Source: Vibrio sp. SCSIO 43136
GTDB taxonomy: Bacteria; Pseudomonadota; Gammaproteobacteria; Enterobacterales; Vibrionaceae
DNA: 64,000 bases
Reading direction: 5' to 3'
Assembly: GCF_023716565.1 (NCBI RefSeq)
Contig: NZ_CP071848.1
Coordinates: 558,001-622,000, forward strand
Shown: positions 53,211-62,225 of the stretch, piece after piece
Layout of the letters: each line of letters opens with the position of its first letter
Numbering within the stretch: the stretch's first letter is position 1
The notes under the pieces: generated by a model
Database searches by the model: none
Seen by the model: only the letters and a program-made list of their open reading frames with translations
Told to the model about the DNA's origin: nothing
Program-made: the position numbers and the translations under genes

Positions 53211-53801
53211 ATGTCGACAAAACTTGCCAATCCTGCGCCGCTAGGCTTAATGGGTTTCGGTATGACCACCATTCTACTTAACATCCACAATGCGGGCTTT
53301 TTCCCGATTGATTCCATGATCCTTGCGATGGGGATTTTCTATGGTGGTTTGAGCCAAGTGATAGTAGGCATCATGTGTTTTAAACGTGGTGATACCTTTG
53401 GTACAACAGCATTTACCTCTTACGGTCTATTTTGGTTAACACTGGTGGGTTGCATCGTGATGCCGCACATGGGGCTGCCAGCTAGCCCGAAACCTTTCAT
53501 GGGTTGGTACTTGGCTCTTTGGGGCATCTTCACAGGTTTCATGTTCTTTGGCTCACTGTGTTACCCGAAAGCAAAACAAGTGGTGTTTGGTTCATTAACT
53601 CTGCTGTTTGCGCTACTGGCTATTCGTGATTTCACTGGTAGTGAACTTATTGGCACCATTGCTGGCTTTGAAGGTATTTTCTGTGGTGCGAGTGCGATTT
53701 ACTTTGCGATGGCGCAGGTACTAAACGCAGAATACGGCCGTACTGTATTGCCTATCGGTGAGAAAAAGCCTCAACTAGAAGCACAAGTGGTTTCTGCTTA
53801 G
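53211..53801 (+). CDS. satP: Acetate/succinate transporter, GPR1/FUN34/YaaH family
   Basis: 196 residues, six membrane helices, with the family signature NPAPLGL at residues about 6-12 followed by GFGMTTILLNIHNAGFF. In E. coli the family (YaaH/SatP) imports acetate and succinate. Monocistronic with its own terminator. No clear regulator site is assigned in the 229-bp spacer upstream. Confidence 0.9.
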   Translation: MSTKLANPAPLGLMGFGMTTILLNIHNAGFFPIDSMILAMGIFYGGLSQVIVGIMCFKRGDTFGTTAFTSYGLFWLTLVGCIVMPHMGLPASPKPFMGWYLALWGIFTGFMFFGSLCYPKAKQVVFGSLTLLFALLAIRDFTGSELIGTIAGFEGIFCGASAIYFAMAQVLNAEYGRTVLPIGEKKPQLEAQVVSA

Positions 53802-53822
53802 TCTTTTTGTTGATCAAATAAG

Positions 53823-53852
53823 AAATGGGAGCCAAATTGGCTCCCATTTTTA
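53823..53852. terminator. Terminator after satP, convergent
   Basis: AAATGGGAGCC / GGCTCCCATTT, 11-bp stem, then TTTA. Confidence 0.87.
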
Positions 53853-53878
53853 TGCCTTTAAGAACGGTTTAAAGACGA

Positions 53879-55423
53879 TTAGGTGGATGGGAGCTCTTTG
53901 GCTTCCTCTGGTTGTTGCTGTGGTTGTGTTGCTAAACCTTGAGTACGTTTGTATTTCTCTTCCCAGTAATCAGCGCCTTTAATGCCAAGCGCCACTGGGT
54001 TGAAGGTATACTCTGTCACGCCTTGAGCCTGCTGAGCTTCATAATCTTTTAGCGCTTTAATCGCTGGTTTCGACATAAAGAAGATAATCACGATACCTGC
54101 GATGTTTAGCCAAGCCATCAGGCCAACACCAACATCACCTAGCGCCCAAGCCAAGTTGGCGGCTTTTACGGTGCCGTAGAAAACGGCGGCCATTAGCACT
54201 AACTTGAGACCAAACATCAATCCTCTTACTTTGACTGTACGACGGATGTAAGCAATGTTGGTTTCTGCAATGTAGTAGTAAGCCAAAATAGTGGTGAAGG
54301 CGAAGAAGAACAGTGCAAATGCGATGAACGGTTTACCGACACCTGGTAGGGCAGATTCAATCGCCATCTGAGTGAACACTGGTCCGTTTGCGCCGATATC
54401 TGCTGGCAAGTTCTGAACAAGGAATGCTCCTTCAGCACCATGTACGTTGTATGCACCAGTGATGATGATCATAAACGCCGTTGCTGAACACACTAATAGA
54501 GTATCGATGTAGATAGAGAAAGACTGTACCAAGCCTTGCTGCGCTGGGTGCTGAACACTCGCGGCTGCTGCAGCATGTGGGCCAGTACCTTGACCTGCTT
54601 CATTAGAGTAAACACCACGTTTAACACCCCAACCAATCGCAGCACCAAAGCCTGCCATAGGTGTGAAGGCGTCAGAGACGATCATGCCAACAATCGCTGG
54701 GATCTCACCGATGTGAAGCAAGATAATAACGAATGCAACAATGATGTAAGCCAGCGCCATGAAAGGCACTACGATTTGAGTGAAGTTCGCAATACGTTTC
54801 ACACCACCAAAGATGATGAAGCCAAGGATGACTGAAATCAGAGTACCGGTGAAAATTTTTGCAAAGCTAAAGGTACCGATCGCCGTTTCAATCATTTCAC
54901 CTGGGCCAAATGCTGCTTCTACTGCATTACCTATGCTGTTGGATTGCACCCCCGGTAGCAGTACGCCACAAGCAAAGATAGTGGCAACAGCAAAGATCCA
55001 TGCATACCATTTTTGACCCATGGCTTTTTCGATGTAGTAAGCAGGGCCGCCACGGAACTCGCCGTTGTCTTCTTCTTTATAGATCTGAGCTAGAGTCGAT
55101 TCCGCATAAGCCGTTGCAGCGCCAAAGAAAGCAACAACCCACATCCAAAATACCGCACCAGGGCCACCAAAACCGATCGCCGCAGCCACACCTGCAATGT
55201 TACCTGTACCAACACGGCCAGATAGGGAAACTGCAAGTGCTTGGAATGATGAAATCCCTTTGGTTGAGCTCTTGCCTGACAACAATAGTCGCCACATTTC
55301 AAAGAAGTGTCTTATCTGCACAAAGCGAGTTAAGACCGAATAAAACAATCCAGCCCCTAAGCAAAGATAAATCAATGCTGGGCTCCAGATAATTCCGTTT
55401 AAAAAATCTACCAATGATTGCAT
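53879..55423 (-). CDS. Sodium:alanine/glycine symporter (AGCS family)
   Basis: 514 residues with about eleven membrane helices. The AGCS signature LSGRVGTGNIAGVAAAIGFGGPGAVFWMW is clear, and SNEAGQGTGPHAAAAA lies in the second half. It imports small neutral amino acids with sodium. In some vibrios the gene upstream leader is a glycine riboswitch, but I see no riboswitch core in the 330 bp ahead of this start. That spacer (55424-55753) shows no other feature I can support. Confidence 0.93.
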   Translation of the reverse strand: MQSLVDFLNGIIWSPALIYLCLGAGLFYSVLTRFVQIRHFFEMWRLLLSGKSSTKGISSFQALAVSLSGRVGTGNIAGVAAAIGFGGPGAVFWMWVVAFFGAATAYAESTLAQIYKEEDNGEFRGGPAYYIEKAMGQKWYAWIFAVATIFACGVLLPGVQSNSIGNAVEAAFGPGEMIETAIGTFSFAKIFTGTLISVILGFIIFGGVKRIANFTQIVVPFMALAYIIVAFVIILLHIGEIPAIVGMIVSDAFTPMAGFGAAIGWGVKRGVYSNEAGQGTGPHAAAAASVQHPAQQGLVQSFSIYIDTLLVCSATAFMIIITGAYNVHGAEGAFLVQNLPADIGANGPVFTQMAIESALPGVGKPFIAFALFFFAFTTILAYYYIAETNIAYIRRTVKVRGLMFGLKLVLMAAVFYGTVKAANLAWALGDVGVGLMAWLNIAGIVIIFFMSKPAIKALKDYEAQQAQGVTEYTFNPVALGIKGADYWEEKYKRTQGLATQPQQQPEEAKELPST

Positions 55424-55753
55424 GTGGTATTCCTATGCGTTGTTCAAAATTCAAACGCAATATATCCTGTTTGTAATGCAATTGTTAACTGATTTATGTT
55501 GGTTTGACTCATAGCGTGATAATGAGCACAAAATATGGGGCATATAGAATGGCGTGAGATAAATTGCCGCAGTTCCTGCTATCAATAGGGTATATGTATG
55601 GGTTTGTATAAATAGTAAACGATTTGATCTGTTGATTTTGGATGTAACAAACTTTGTAAATTGGCTCATTATTAGTGTTAATCACTGAAATATCTCTGTG
55701 TGGAAAATTTCTTTCTAACTCCTAAACTTAGGTTGTATCTAGAGGGGAAAGCC

Positions 55754-56734
55754 ATGCCAAACAGTGCCAGTAAAACCTGTTGTTATCAGACCGAAGATGG
55801 ATGGAAATGCGACCAGCCAGCGGGTGAGTCTGGTTTATGTTATTGGCATGACCCCAAAATCGATAAGAGCAAAGATGACGTAAAAACCCAAGTAGAGGAG
55901 TGGGCCAAGGCTGGCAAGCCGCTTGATGGCTTTCAGTTGGCGAGAACTCAACTGAGTGATATCAACTTGGTGAATCGAGGCCAAAAGAATGGGTTTTCTT
56001 GTCGTCATGCCGATTTTTATCGTGCCGATCTTTCTCAAGCACACTGCTTTGGCCTTGATCTTAGAGGCAGCTCTTTAATGAAGGCCAATCTTCACGGCGC
56101 AAACCTCCATTGTGCTAAATTAGAACACTGCAACATGCTCGGCACCGATCTTAGTCGCAGTCGATTAGAGAACATCGAGTGGGGGGAAGAACTCGCTCAG
56201 GAGTCACGCGCTTATCAAGCGGAAAAAGAAGGTAACCGAGCGCAAGCGGTTGAACTGTTTCAAGAAGCTGAAGAAGTGGTACGGGCAATCCGTAAACAGT
56301 GTGAGAAGGATGGCTTATTTGAGACAGCGGGCAAGTTTTTCAAAAAAGAGATGATTTTTCGCCGATATCAAATGCCTCGCTTTAGTTTACAGCGTATGAT
56401 TTCAAGAAGCGTGGACTTGTTTTGTGGTTACGGTGAATCACCAATGCGGGTAGTGCTTTTCTCTATATTCTTCATCTGGCTCTGCTCGCTGGCGTTCTTC
56501 CTACTCGGTACCACTGCGTCCAATACCTATACCTATCAAGATCATGGCGCAATGAGCTATGTCTTGGAATTTTTTAATGCGCTTTATTTCAGCGTCGTCA
56601 CTTTCACTACTTTGGGTTATGGGGATATATCGCCCATAGGTGTCGCAAGGTTTATCGCCGCCTTCGAGGCTTTCGTAGGCAGCTTTACCATGGCTTTGTT
56701 CGTGGTGGTATTTGTGAAAAAAATGACGCGTTAA
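55754..56734 (+). CDS. Pentapeptide-repeat / two-helix potassium channel fusion
   Basis: 326 residues from ATG 55754, after GAGGGGAAA; the reading from 55700 lacks a ribosome site. The N-terminus has a Cys/His knuckle (CCYQTEDGWKCDQPAGESGLCYWHD). Pentapeptide-like repeats follow at about 100-150 (ADFYRADLSQAHCFGLDLRGSSL). Two membrane helices at about 240-262 and 293-322 flank the pore loop TTLGYGDISP, a potassium selectivity filter. It is probably a gated ion channel with a cytoplasmic sensor. The fused order is uncommon but the filter is intact. Confidence 0.82.
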   Translation: MPNSASKTCCYQTEDGWKCDQPAGESGLCYWHDPKIDKSKDDVKTQVEEWAKAGKPLDGFQLARTQLSDINLVNRGQKNGFSCRHADFYRADLSQAHCFGLDLRGSSLMKANLHGANLHCAKLEHCNMLGTDLSRSRLENIEWGEELAQESRAYQAEKEGNRAQAVELFQEAEEVVRAIRKQCEKDGLFETAGKFFKKEMIFRRYQMPRFSLQRMISRSVDLFCGYGESPMRVVLFSIFFIWLCSLAFFLLGTTASNTYTYQDHGAMSYVLEFFNALYFSVVTFTTLGYGDISPIGVARFIAAFEAFVGSFTMALFVVVFVKKMTR

Positions 56735-56750
56735 GTTAAAGGAATCGCTT

Positions 56751-57680
56751 ATGCTGGATTATCACGTCAGTCGCTCCACCGATATCAATAAATCCGTTTC
56801 TGAAGTTGTTACCTATCTTGCTGATTTTCACCACTGGCCGGTTTGGTCGCCTTGGTTGATCATGGAGCCAGATTGCGATCTCACCTACCAAGGCGATAAT
56901 GGCCAACAAGGCAGCAGTTACGAATGGAGTGGAGATTTAGTCGGCGCTGGAAAAATGCAAATGACCTCGGTGCAATCCAATCAGCTTGAAATGGCACTGA
57001 GCTTTTATAAGCCTTTCAAATCAACAGCGACGGTTAAATTTGAAGTAGCAGAAAAAGGCGAGGGGTGTCGGGTGACATGGCATATGTACAGCAAAGTCCC
57101 TTGGTTCTTGTTCTTCTTGAAAGGTATGTTCAAGTCGATGATTTCAATGGACTATGACCGTGGTTTACGGATGCTAAAAAGCCAGCTTGAAACCAGCTCG
57201 GTACCAAGTCTTCTTACTGATTTAGGTGAACAAACTTGGCCTACTACACACTACATTGCACTCGCTGGCAGCGGCACCTTAGAAGAGATTGGCCCATTGA
57301 TGGCCAATCAAATAGAAGAGCTGCACGCTTACATGAGTGATAACAAGATTGTCGGCAGCGCACCACTATTCACCTATTACCGAAAAATGGACATGAGCAG
57401 TCAGCACTTCGATTATTGGATTTGCTGCCCGGTCGAAAAACCGACCCAAGTCGGCGCCCCTTTCATCAGCGGGACATTGCCTCAAGCTCGTACCTATGCC
57501 ATAGAACACCAAGGTGAGTATCAATTCTTAGGTAACGCATGGTCGATGGCGATGGCGGCGACTCGACACAAAAAGATTAAGGTAAAGCGTAAACCTGTCG
57601 GAATAGAGATCTACCTTGATGAGCCTGGGGAAACGGAAGGTTATCACTTAAGAACTCAAGTAATGGTCTTTAAAAAGTAA
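56751..57680 (+). CDS. SRPBCC domain protein with GyrI-like C-terminal domain
   Basis: 309 residues. Residues 1-150 match the polyketide-cyclase/START-like SRPBCC fold (DFHHWPVWSPWL early, MQMTSVQS). Residues 160-309 look like a GyrI/AraC effector-binding domain (YYRKMDMSSQHFDYWICCPV, EHQGEYQFLGNAW). A small-molecule sensor or carrier is plausible, ligand unknown. It begins 16 bp after the channel gene in the same direction, so the two may be one operon. Confidence 0.78.
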   Translation: MLDYHVSRSTDINKSVSEVVTYLADFHHWPVWSPWLIMEPDCDLTYQGDNGQQGSSYEWSGDLVGAGKMQMTSVQSNQLEMALSFYKPFKSTATVKFEVAEKGEGCRVTWHMYSKVPWFLFFLKGMFKSMISMDYDRGLRMLKSQLETSSVPSLLTDLGEQTWPTTHYIALAGSGTLEEIGPLMANQIEELHAYMSDNKIVGSAPLFTYYRKMDMSSQHFDYWICCPVEKPTQVGAPFISGTLPQARTYAIEHQGEYQFLGNAWSMAMAATRHKKIKVKRKPVGIEIYLDEPGETEGYHLRTQVMVFKK

Positions 57681-57747
57681 CGCAGTAGTAGCTTTAGGGT
57701 TACGATGATCCTAAAGCTCCTTATTGTGAATGTGCTATTTTAAGGGT

Positions 57748-57903
57748 ATGAAAAATAACAAGTTAAGTATTTGGTCTACAGGTGACCAAATGCTCGAAAC
57801 GCTTTTAACTGATAATGACTCAAGCGCCATTTATAATGACTCAAGCGCCATTTATAATGGCTTTGAGTTACCACATCTTTTGTTTAATTACACACATCGA
57901 TAG
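57748..57903 (+). CDS. Possible small ORF with heptapeptide repeat
   Basis: 51 codons from ATG 57748 (MKNNKLSIWSTGDQM). It contains two exact copies of a 7-residue unit (NDSSAIY) from a 21-bp DNA repeat, and ends TAG six bases before the next gene. Ribosome site AAGGG is only two bases away from the ATG, which is too close. The frame fits the repeat length, but expression is unproved. Confidence 0.35.
   Translation: MKNNKLSIWSTGDQMLETLLTDNDSSAIYNDSSAIYNGFELPHLLFNYTHR
57812..57853 (+). repeat. Exact 21-bp tandem repeat, two copies
   Basis: The unit beginning ATAATGACTCAAGCG occupies 57812-57832 and 57833-57853 without a mismatch; a seven-base partial unit follows. Confidence 0.92.
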
Positions 57904-57909
57904 AGCCAA

Positions 57910-58776
57910 ATGCCAGAAACACTCTCGACCACAGCGCTTGCTAAGCTTCGAAACATCGAGCCCAAACAGCTATTTAATGATTTAAAAACCGCCGGTTACA
58001 TCAACCGAGATGGGGACAATTGGGTGCTGACAGAAGTGGGCAAAAAGTTTGGTGGCAGTTATGCAAACCACCCTAAATTTGGCCAGTTTATCGTCTGGCC
58101 TGAGAATTTGCTGGTGGCACTCGATGCCACTTCGGGACAAACGCTCACCGCCACCCAACTCGGTCAGCGTTTAAAGCTCAATGCGAAAAAGATCAATCAA
58201 TTGCTCGGCGAACTTGGTTGGATAGAAAACACTGAACAAGGTTGGAAAGTCACCTCACAGGGGCTTATTCAAGGTGGGAGCGAGCGCACGGATAAATCTT
58301 CGGGTCGAACGTTTGTGGTGTGGCACGACACTACGGTTCATAACAAACGACTCAAACAGTCGGTGAGTGAGTTCTCTGGCCACGACGCCGAAGCGCACGC
58401 CACTGATAAATCCATTACCAGCTTTCGCCAAAAATTTGAAGCCAAACACCGCACCTTGGATGGTCACTATGTTCGCTCTAAAGCTGAGTTGATCATCGAT
58501 AATTGGCTTTACATGAATGGCGTTGTTCACGCTTATGATCGCCAACTGCCTATTGAAGAAGATGTGTTGGGTGATTTCTACTTACCCAGTGGGCGAGTCT
58601 ACATTCAATATTGGGGCAGCGACCAAGGTGAAATGGATAGCAAAACCATCGAACAAACTCGTGCCATCTACCAGCGCAACGAGTTTGCACTGATTGAGTT
58701 GTATGCCGATGATATTGAACAGCTCGATGAAGTGCTTGGCAAAAGGTTGCGAGAGTTTGGGATTAAGGCTTATTGA
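57910..58776 (+). CDS. Two winged-helix motifs plus PD-(D/E)XK-like domain
   Basis: 288 residues. Residues 1-50 look like a small winged helix (LAKLRNIEPKQLFNDLKTAGYI). Residues 80-122 resemble the KilA-C type helix-turn-helix (ATQLGQRLKLNAKKINQLLGELGW). Residues 150-220 resemble a PD-(D/E)XK nuclease fold: E173 in VRSKAELIIDNWLY, D202 in GDFYLPSGRV and YIQYWG. The usual catalytic Glu-x-Lys is replaced by Gln-x-Trp, so activity is uncertain. A truncated paralogue lies at 62226-62846. Ribosome site weak. Function not established. Confidence 0.65.
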   Translation: MPETLSTTALAKLRNIEPKQLFNDLKTAGYINRDGDNWVLTEVGKKFGGSYANHPKFGQFIVWPENLLVALDATSGQTLTATQLGQRLKLNAKKINQLLGELGWIENTEQGWKVTSQGLIQGGSERTDKSSGRTFVVWHDTTVHNKRLKQSVSEFSGHDAEAHATDKSITSFRQKFEAKHRTLDGHYVRSKAELIIDNWLYMNGVVHAYDRQLPIEEDVLGDFYLPSGRVYIQYWGSDQGEMDSKTIEQTRAIYQRNEFALIELYADDIEQLDEVLGKRLREFGIKAY

Positions 58777-58884
58777 ACCAGTCTCGGACAACTACTCTAA
58801 TAAACCCTAGCACTGTATACTGCACCCCATTCAAAGCCAGAGCCTGTTTCGCTCTGGCTTTATTCACTTTGTAAGGTAATGTCC

Positions 58885-60129
58885 ATGTCTTTTTCCTCGC
58901 TTTCGCTTCAATCCGAACTCATCGCAGCGCTGCCTGAAGAGATCCAATCACCAACCTCAATCCAATCTTTGGTGATCCCTGAGCTTCTAGAAGCAAGAGA
59001 CATTATCGCTATGGCAAATACAGGCAGTGGTAAAACCTTGGCCTATGGGTTGCCGCTACTGCAAATGCTTAAAGAGGCTCAAACACCAAGTCCATTCGTG
59101 CAAGCCTTGATACTGGTACCGACCCGAGAGTTGGCTATTCAGGTAAGTCGATCACTGGATGTTATTGCGAAAAAGCTAGGCATTAAATCCATGAGTGTTT
59201 GCGGTGGGGTAGATAAAGCCGAGCAATTGGCTGAGTTAACACAGACCCCCGCCATCTTGGTTGCTACTACAGGAAGATTGCTCGATCTTGTAAACAGTGG
59301 TGAGGTAGATTTAGCGAAAGTTAAGCACCTCATTCTCGACGAAGCCGACCGACTGCTTGATATGGGATTCTGGCAAGATGTGCAATCCATAGCAGGCAAT
59401 ACCCCAAACACACGTCAAACGGCCATGTTCTCAGCGACTTTCTCTGACGAGTTAAAACTGAAAGCCAATCAGCTGTTGGTCAATCCGAAGCAGTTAGCCG
59501 CAGATAAAGAAAACAGCGTTAATCAGCAGATTGCAGAAGAGCTTTACCTAGTCAACAAAGGCAGCAAGGCAAACGCCCTGATTGAATTAATAAAACGCAA
59601 CCAATGGCCGCAAGCTTTGATTTTTATTGGTGCCAAAGAAAACGCAGACAAGCTAACTAAGAAGTTAAGCAAAGCTGGCATTGCGGCAAGTGCTCTGCAC
59701 GGCAATAAATCGCAAGCAGATCGAGAGCAGACCCTAGCCGACTATAAACAAGGCTCGATCAAGGTACTGATAGCGACTGACCTACTTGCACGCGGTGTTG
59801 ATATCGCCAACTTACCCGTAGTGATTAACTTTGATCTACCACCATACGCAGAAACCTACGTACACCGCGTGGGCCGCACCGCTCGAGCTGGAAAATCTGG
59901 TACGGCGATATCTCTAGTGTGCCACGCCGAAATGGAAGCATTGAATGCAATTCGCACCCTAACGTCACGAGAACTCGTGCTTAACGAGCTAGAAGGCTTC
60001 CCAGTCACCGACAAACCATCCAGTGGCGAAAGCAAACGAGCACCAAGAGATAAAAAAGCCAACCGCAGAACCCAGGGCAAAAAGAGCATTAAGCAGTTTC
60101 AGTCTAAAGGGCGTAATAAGCGAAGTTAG
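58885..60129 (+). CDS. DEAD-box RNA helicase, RhlE-like
   Basis: 414 residues from ATG 58885, eight bases after AAGG; ATG 58879 is too close. Motifs: Walker A ANTGSGKT, motif II DEAD, motif III SAT, motif V ATDLLARGVD, motif VI HRVGRTARAGK. C-terminal tail is short and basic (KKSIKQFQSKGRNKRS), binding RNA nonspecifically. A RhlE-type name is inferred. It closes a core segment; mobile-element debris begins right after it. Confidence 0.92.
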   Translation: MSFSSLSLQSELIAALPEEIQSPTSIQSLVIPELLEARDIIAMANTGSGKTLAYGLPLLQMLKEAQTPSPFVQALILVPTRELAIQVSRSLDVIAKKLGIKSMSVCGGVDKAEQLAELTQTPAILVATTGRLLDLVNSGEVDLAKVKHLILDEADRLLDMGFWQDVQSIAGNTPNTRQTAMFSATFSDELKLKANQLLVNPKQLAADKENSVNQQIAEELYLVNKGSKANALIELIKRNQWPQALIFIGAKENADKLTKKLSKAGIAASALHGNKSQADREQTLADYKQGSIKVLIATDLLARGVDIANLPVVINFDLPPYAETYVHRVGRTARAGKSGTAISLVCHAEMEALNAIRTLTSRELVLNELEGFPVTDKPSSGESKRAPRDKKANRRTQGKKSIKQFQSKGRNKRS

Positions 60130-60165
60130 CAGACTGGATACTCTCCCAAATCAACCTCCATAAGA

Positions 60166-60193
60166 AGTAGACGGGACACACACCTAAAAGTAT
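60166..60193 (+). repeat. Left-end repeat of the transposase element, copy 1
   Basis: AGTAGACGGGACACACACCT then AAAAGTAT, 27 of 28 bases the same as 60355-60382. Confidence 0.75.
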
Positions 60194-60354
60194 TTAGTTC
60201 ACACCAAATTTAGGTACTGATTAGGTTGGAATACTAAGTGGTTTGCATACGAGATAGGGGATAACTGCATTAGGAAAAATTCGAAACTAACGCAGTTTAT
60301 CCACTGAAAATCATCTAAAGCACATTCTCTCCAGCTCCATAGGCTTAAAGCAAA

Positions 60355-60382
60355 AGTAAACGGGACACACACCTAAAAGTAT
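60355..60382 (+). repeat. Left-end repeat of the transposase element, copy 2
   Basis: AGTAAACGGGACACACACCT then AAAAGTAT, 98 bp upstream of the transposase start. The AAACGGGACACACACC part is an imperfect inverse of 62196-62211. The whole 60130-60479 stretch has no gene. Confidence 0.75.
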
Positions 60383-60479
60383 GAATATAGGCTGATTTCG
60401 CTCAGACGATTATTGCGCTCTCATTCTTTGCTTCCTTAGGTTGTTAAGGTACACATAAATAACAAACCTTAATCGACTT

Positions 60480-61439
60480 ATGACCACAGCAAGAAAACAG
60501 CTCGTAGCTGTAGATGCTACGCCTTATTATCATTATGTCTCACGCTGCGTGAGGCGCAGTTTTCTATGTGGTGTGGATAGTTTAACGAACACTAGCTATG
60601 AACACCGCCGAGCTTGGGTTGAAGCCAAGATCCTGTCTCTTACACAAATGTACTGCATCGATGTCTGTGCTTATGCTGTGATGAGTAACCATTTTCACGT
60701 TGTACTTCACATTGATCGCAGCAAGGCGCTAGCATTGAATCACAACGAAGTTGTTGAACGGTGGGGCGCTGCGCACAAGCTACCGGCTTTGATTCAGAGA
60801 TGGCAAACAAAAGCAGCTAACCAGTGAAGCTGAGGAACAAAAGTGCTCAGTAATCATAGAGGCATGGTGAGAGCGGTTATGGTCACTGAGCTGGTTTATG
60901 AAGGAGCTTAACTTCGATATCGCCTGTAAAGCTAATCGTGAGGACAATTGCACTGGCCATTTCTGGGAAAGCCGCTTTAAAAGCCAAGCGCTTCTCGATG
61001 AAAAAGCGCTTGCAGCAGCGATGGCATACGTAGACTTAAACCCTGTTAGGGCTGGTGTGGCGAAAACCCCAGAAAGCTCGGAGTTTACATCGATAAAAGC
61101 CCGCATAGACGCACTAAATCAGAACCAAATTACCGCACCTTGCCTGCATCCATTTGTAGGCACTTCCAACAATGAAAAGCTTGATGGTATCCCATTTCGA
61201 CTGACTGACTACATTGAACTTGTTGACTGGGCAGCACGACAGTTTAGGCAAGAAAAATATACAATGGATGATTGCTTTCCACCGATATTGGATAGGCTCG
61301 ATATCAACGCAACAGCTTGGTTGAAAGCATGTACTCAACTTGAGAGACCGCATACGACTGCTGTTGGAGTAAACAACATATCGAATACGTTAAAACCGCT
61401 CTGAACAAATCTAAAATTCACCTCTATTCACTTGAATAA
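60480..61439 (+). pseudogene. Broken HUH transposase (Y1, IS200/RAYT-like)
   Basis: Reads as one transposase of about 320 residues once mutations are ignored. It has the HUH pair in SNHFHVVLHI (H71, H73), DNCTGHFWESRFKSQALLD, and the catalytic-tyrosine region AYVDLNPVRAG. Breaks: an extra base near 60812 shifts the frame (the true path continues QLTSEAEEQ); TGA at 60868-60870 replaces an expected residue; a missing base near 61366 shifts the end, which the second copy reads correctly. Such enzymes cut and rejoin single-stranded DNA at hairpin ends. It is dead as written. Confidence 0.85.
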
Positions 61440-61629
61440 ACGTTGCTAGCAAGCTTTGTTTTGTCCTGCCAGTTGTTTCTGGTCGCTTATGTTGGTCTTT
61501 TGTTCGGATAAAGGCTATTGATAAGGTGATTTGGCAGCTAGTAGGTCAGGGTTGTCGTTATTACTTTATAGCGAGCATTGAAAGTACATTGTGTTATTTA
61601 TGCCTTTTTATTTGGTGCCTGTCCCATTT
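61054..61629 (+). repeat. Direct duplication, copy 1 (3' part of the transposase and tail)
   Basis: About 576 bp matching 61636-62211 at an offset of 582 bp. The coding 387 bp differ by three substitutions and one indel, but the 190-bp tail differs by about 19. Confidence 0.88.
61614..61629. repeat. Right end of the element, copy 1
   Basis: GGTGCCTGTCCCATTT; the reverse complement resembles the left-end repeat (AAACGGGACACACACC) at 12 or 13 of 16 bases. Confidence 0.6.
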
Positions 61630-61635
61630 AGTTCA

Positions 61636-62022
61636 GGTGTGGCGAAAACCCCAGAAAGCTCGGAGTTTACATCGATAAAAGCCCGCATAGACGCACTAAA
61701 TCAGAACCAAATTACCGCACCTTGCCTGCATCCATTTGTAGGCACTTCCAACAATGAAAAGCTTGATGGTATCCCATTTCGACTGATTGACTACATTGAA
61801 CTTGTTGACTGGGCAGCACGACAGTTTAGGCAAGAAAAATATACAATGGATGATTGCTTTCCACCGATATTGGATAGGCTCGATATCAACGCAACAGCTT
61901 GGTTGAAAGCATGTACTGAACTTGAGAGACCGCATACGACTGCTGTTGGTAGTAAACAACATATCGAATACGTTAAAACCGCTCTGAACAAATCTAAAAT
62001 TCACCTTTATTCACTTGAATAA
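61636..62022 (+). pseudogene. Second 3' fragment of the transposase
   Basis: The last 125 or so codons of the same transposase, beginning with GVAKTPESSEF at a duplication joint. Its reading frame is intact to the stop and ends KIHLYSLE, which shows the original C-terminus of the broken first copy. It lacks the HUH motif and catalytic tyrosine, so it cannot work alone. Confidence 0.85.
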
Positions 62023-62211
62023 ACGTTGCTAGTAAGCCTTATTTTGTCATGCCAGTTGTTTCTGGTTGCTTTTGTTGGTCTTTTGTTCGGCTAAAGGCCA
62101 TTGATAAGCAGAATTGGCAGCTAGTAGGTCAAGGTTGCCGTTATTACTTTATAGCGAGCATTGAAAGTACATTGTGTGGTTTATGTTTTCAATTTGGTGC
62201 CTGTCCTGTTT
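61636..62211 (+). repeat. Direct duplication, copy 2
   Basis: See 61054-61629. It ends with GGTGCCTGTCCTGTTT at 62196-62211, the other element end. Confidence 0.85.
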
Positions 62212-62225
62212 GTTAGCTCTGTTTG

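Noticed and set aside
55424..55753. Glycine riboswitch upstream of the AGCS symporter, as known in V. cholerae
   Set aside because: Neither the conserved glycine-aptamer core nor tandem aptamer stems were found on the minus strand here.
61441..62222. Integron attC-type cassette ends
   Set aside because: The repeats include transposase coding sequence and end in GGTGCCTGTCC; no attC core sites or paired boxes were seen.
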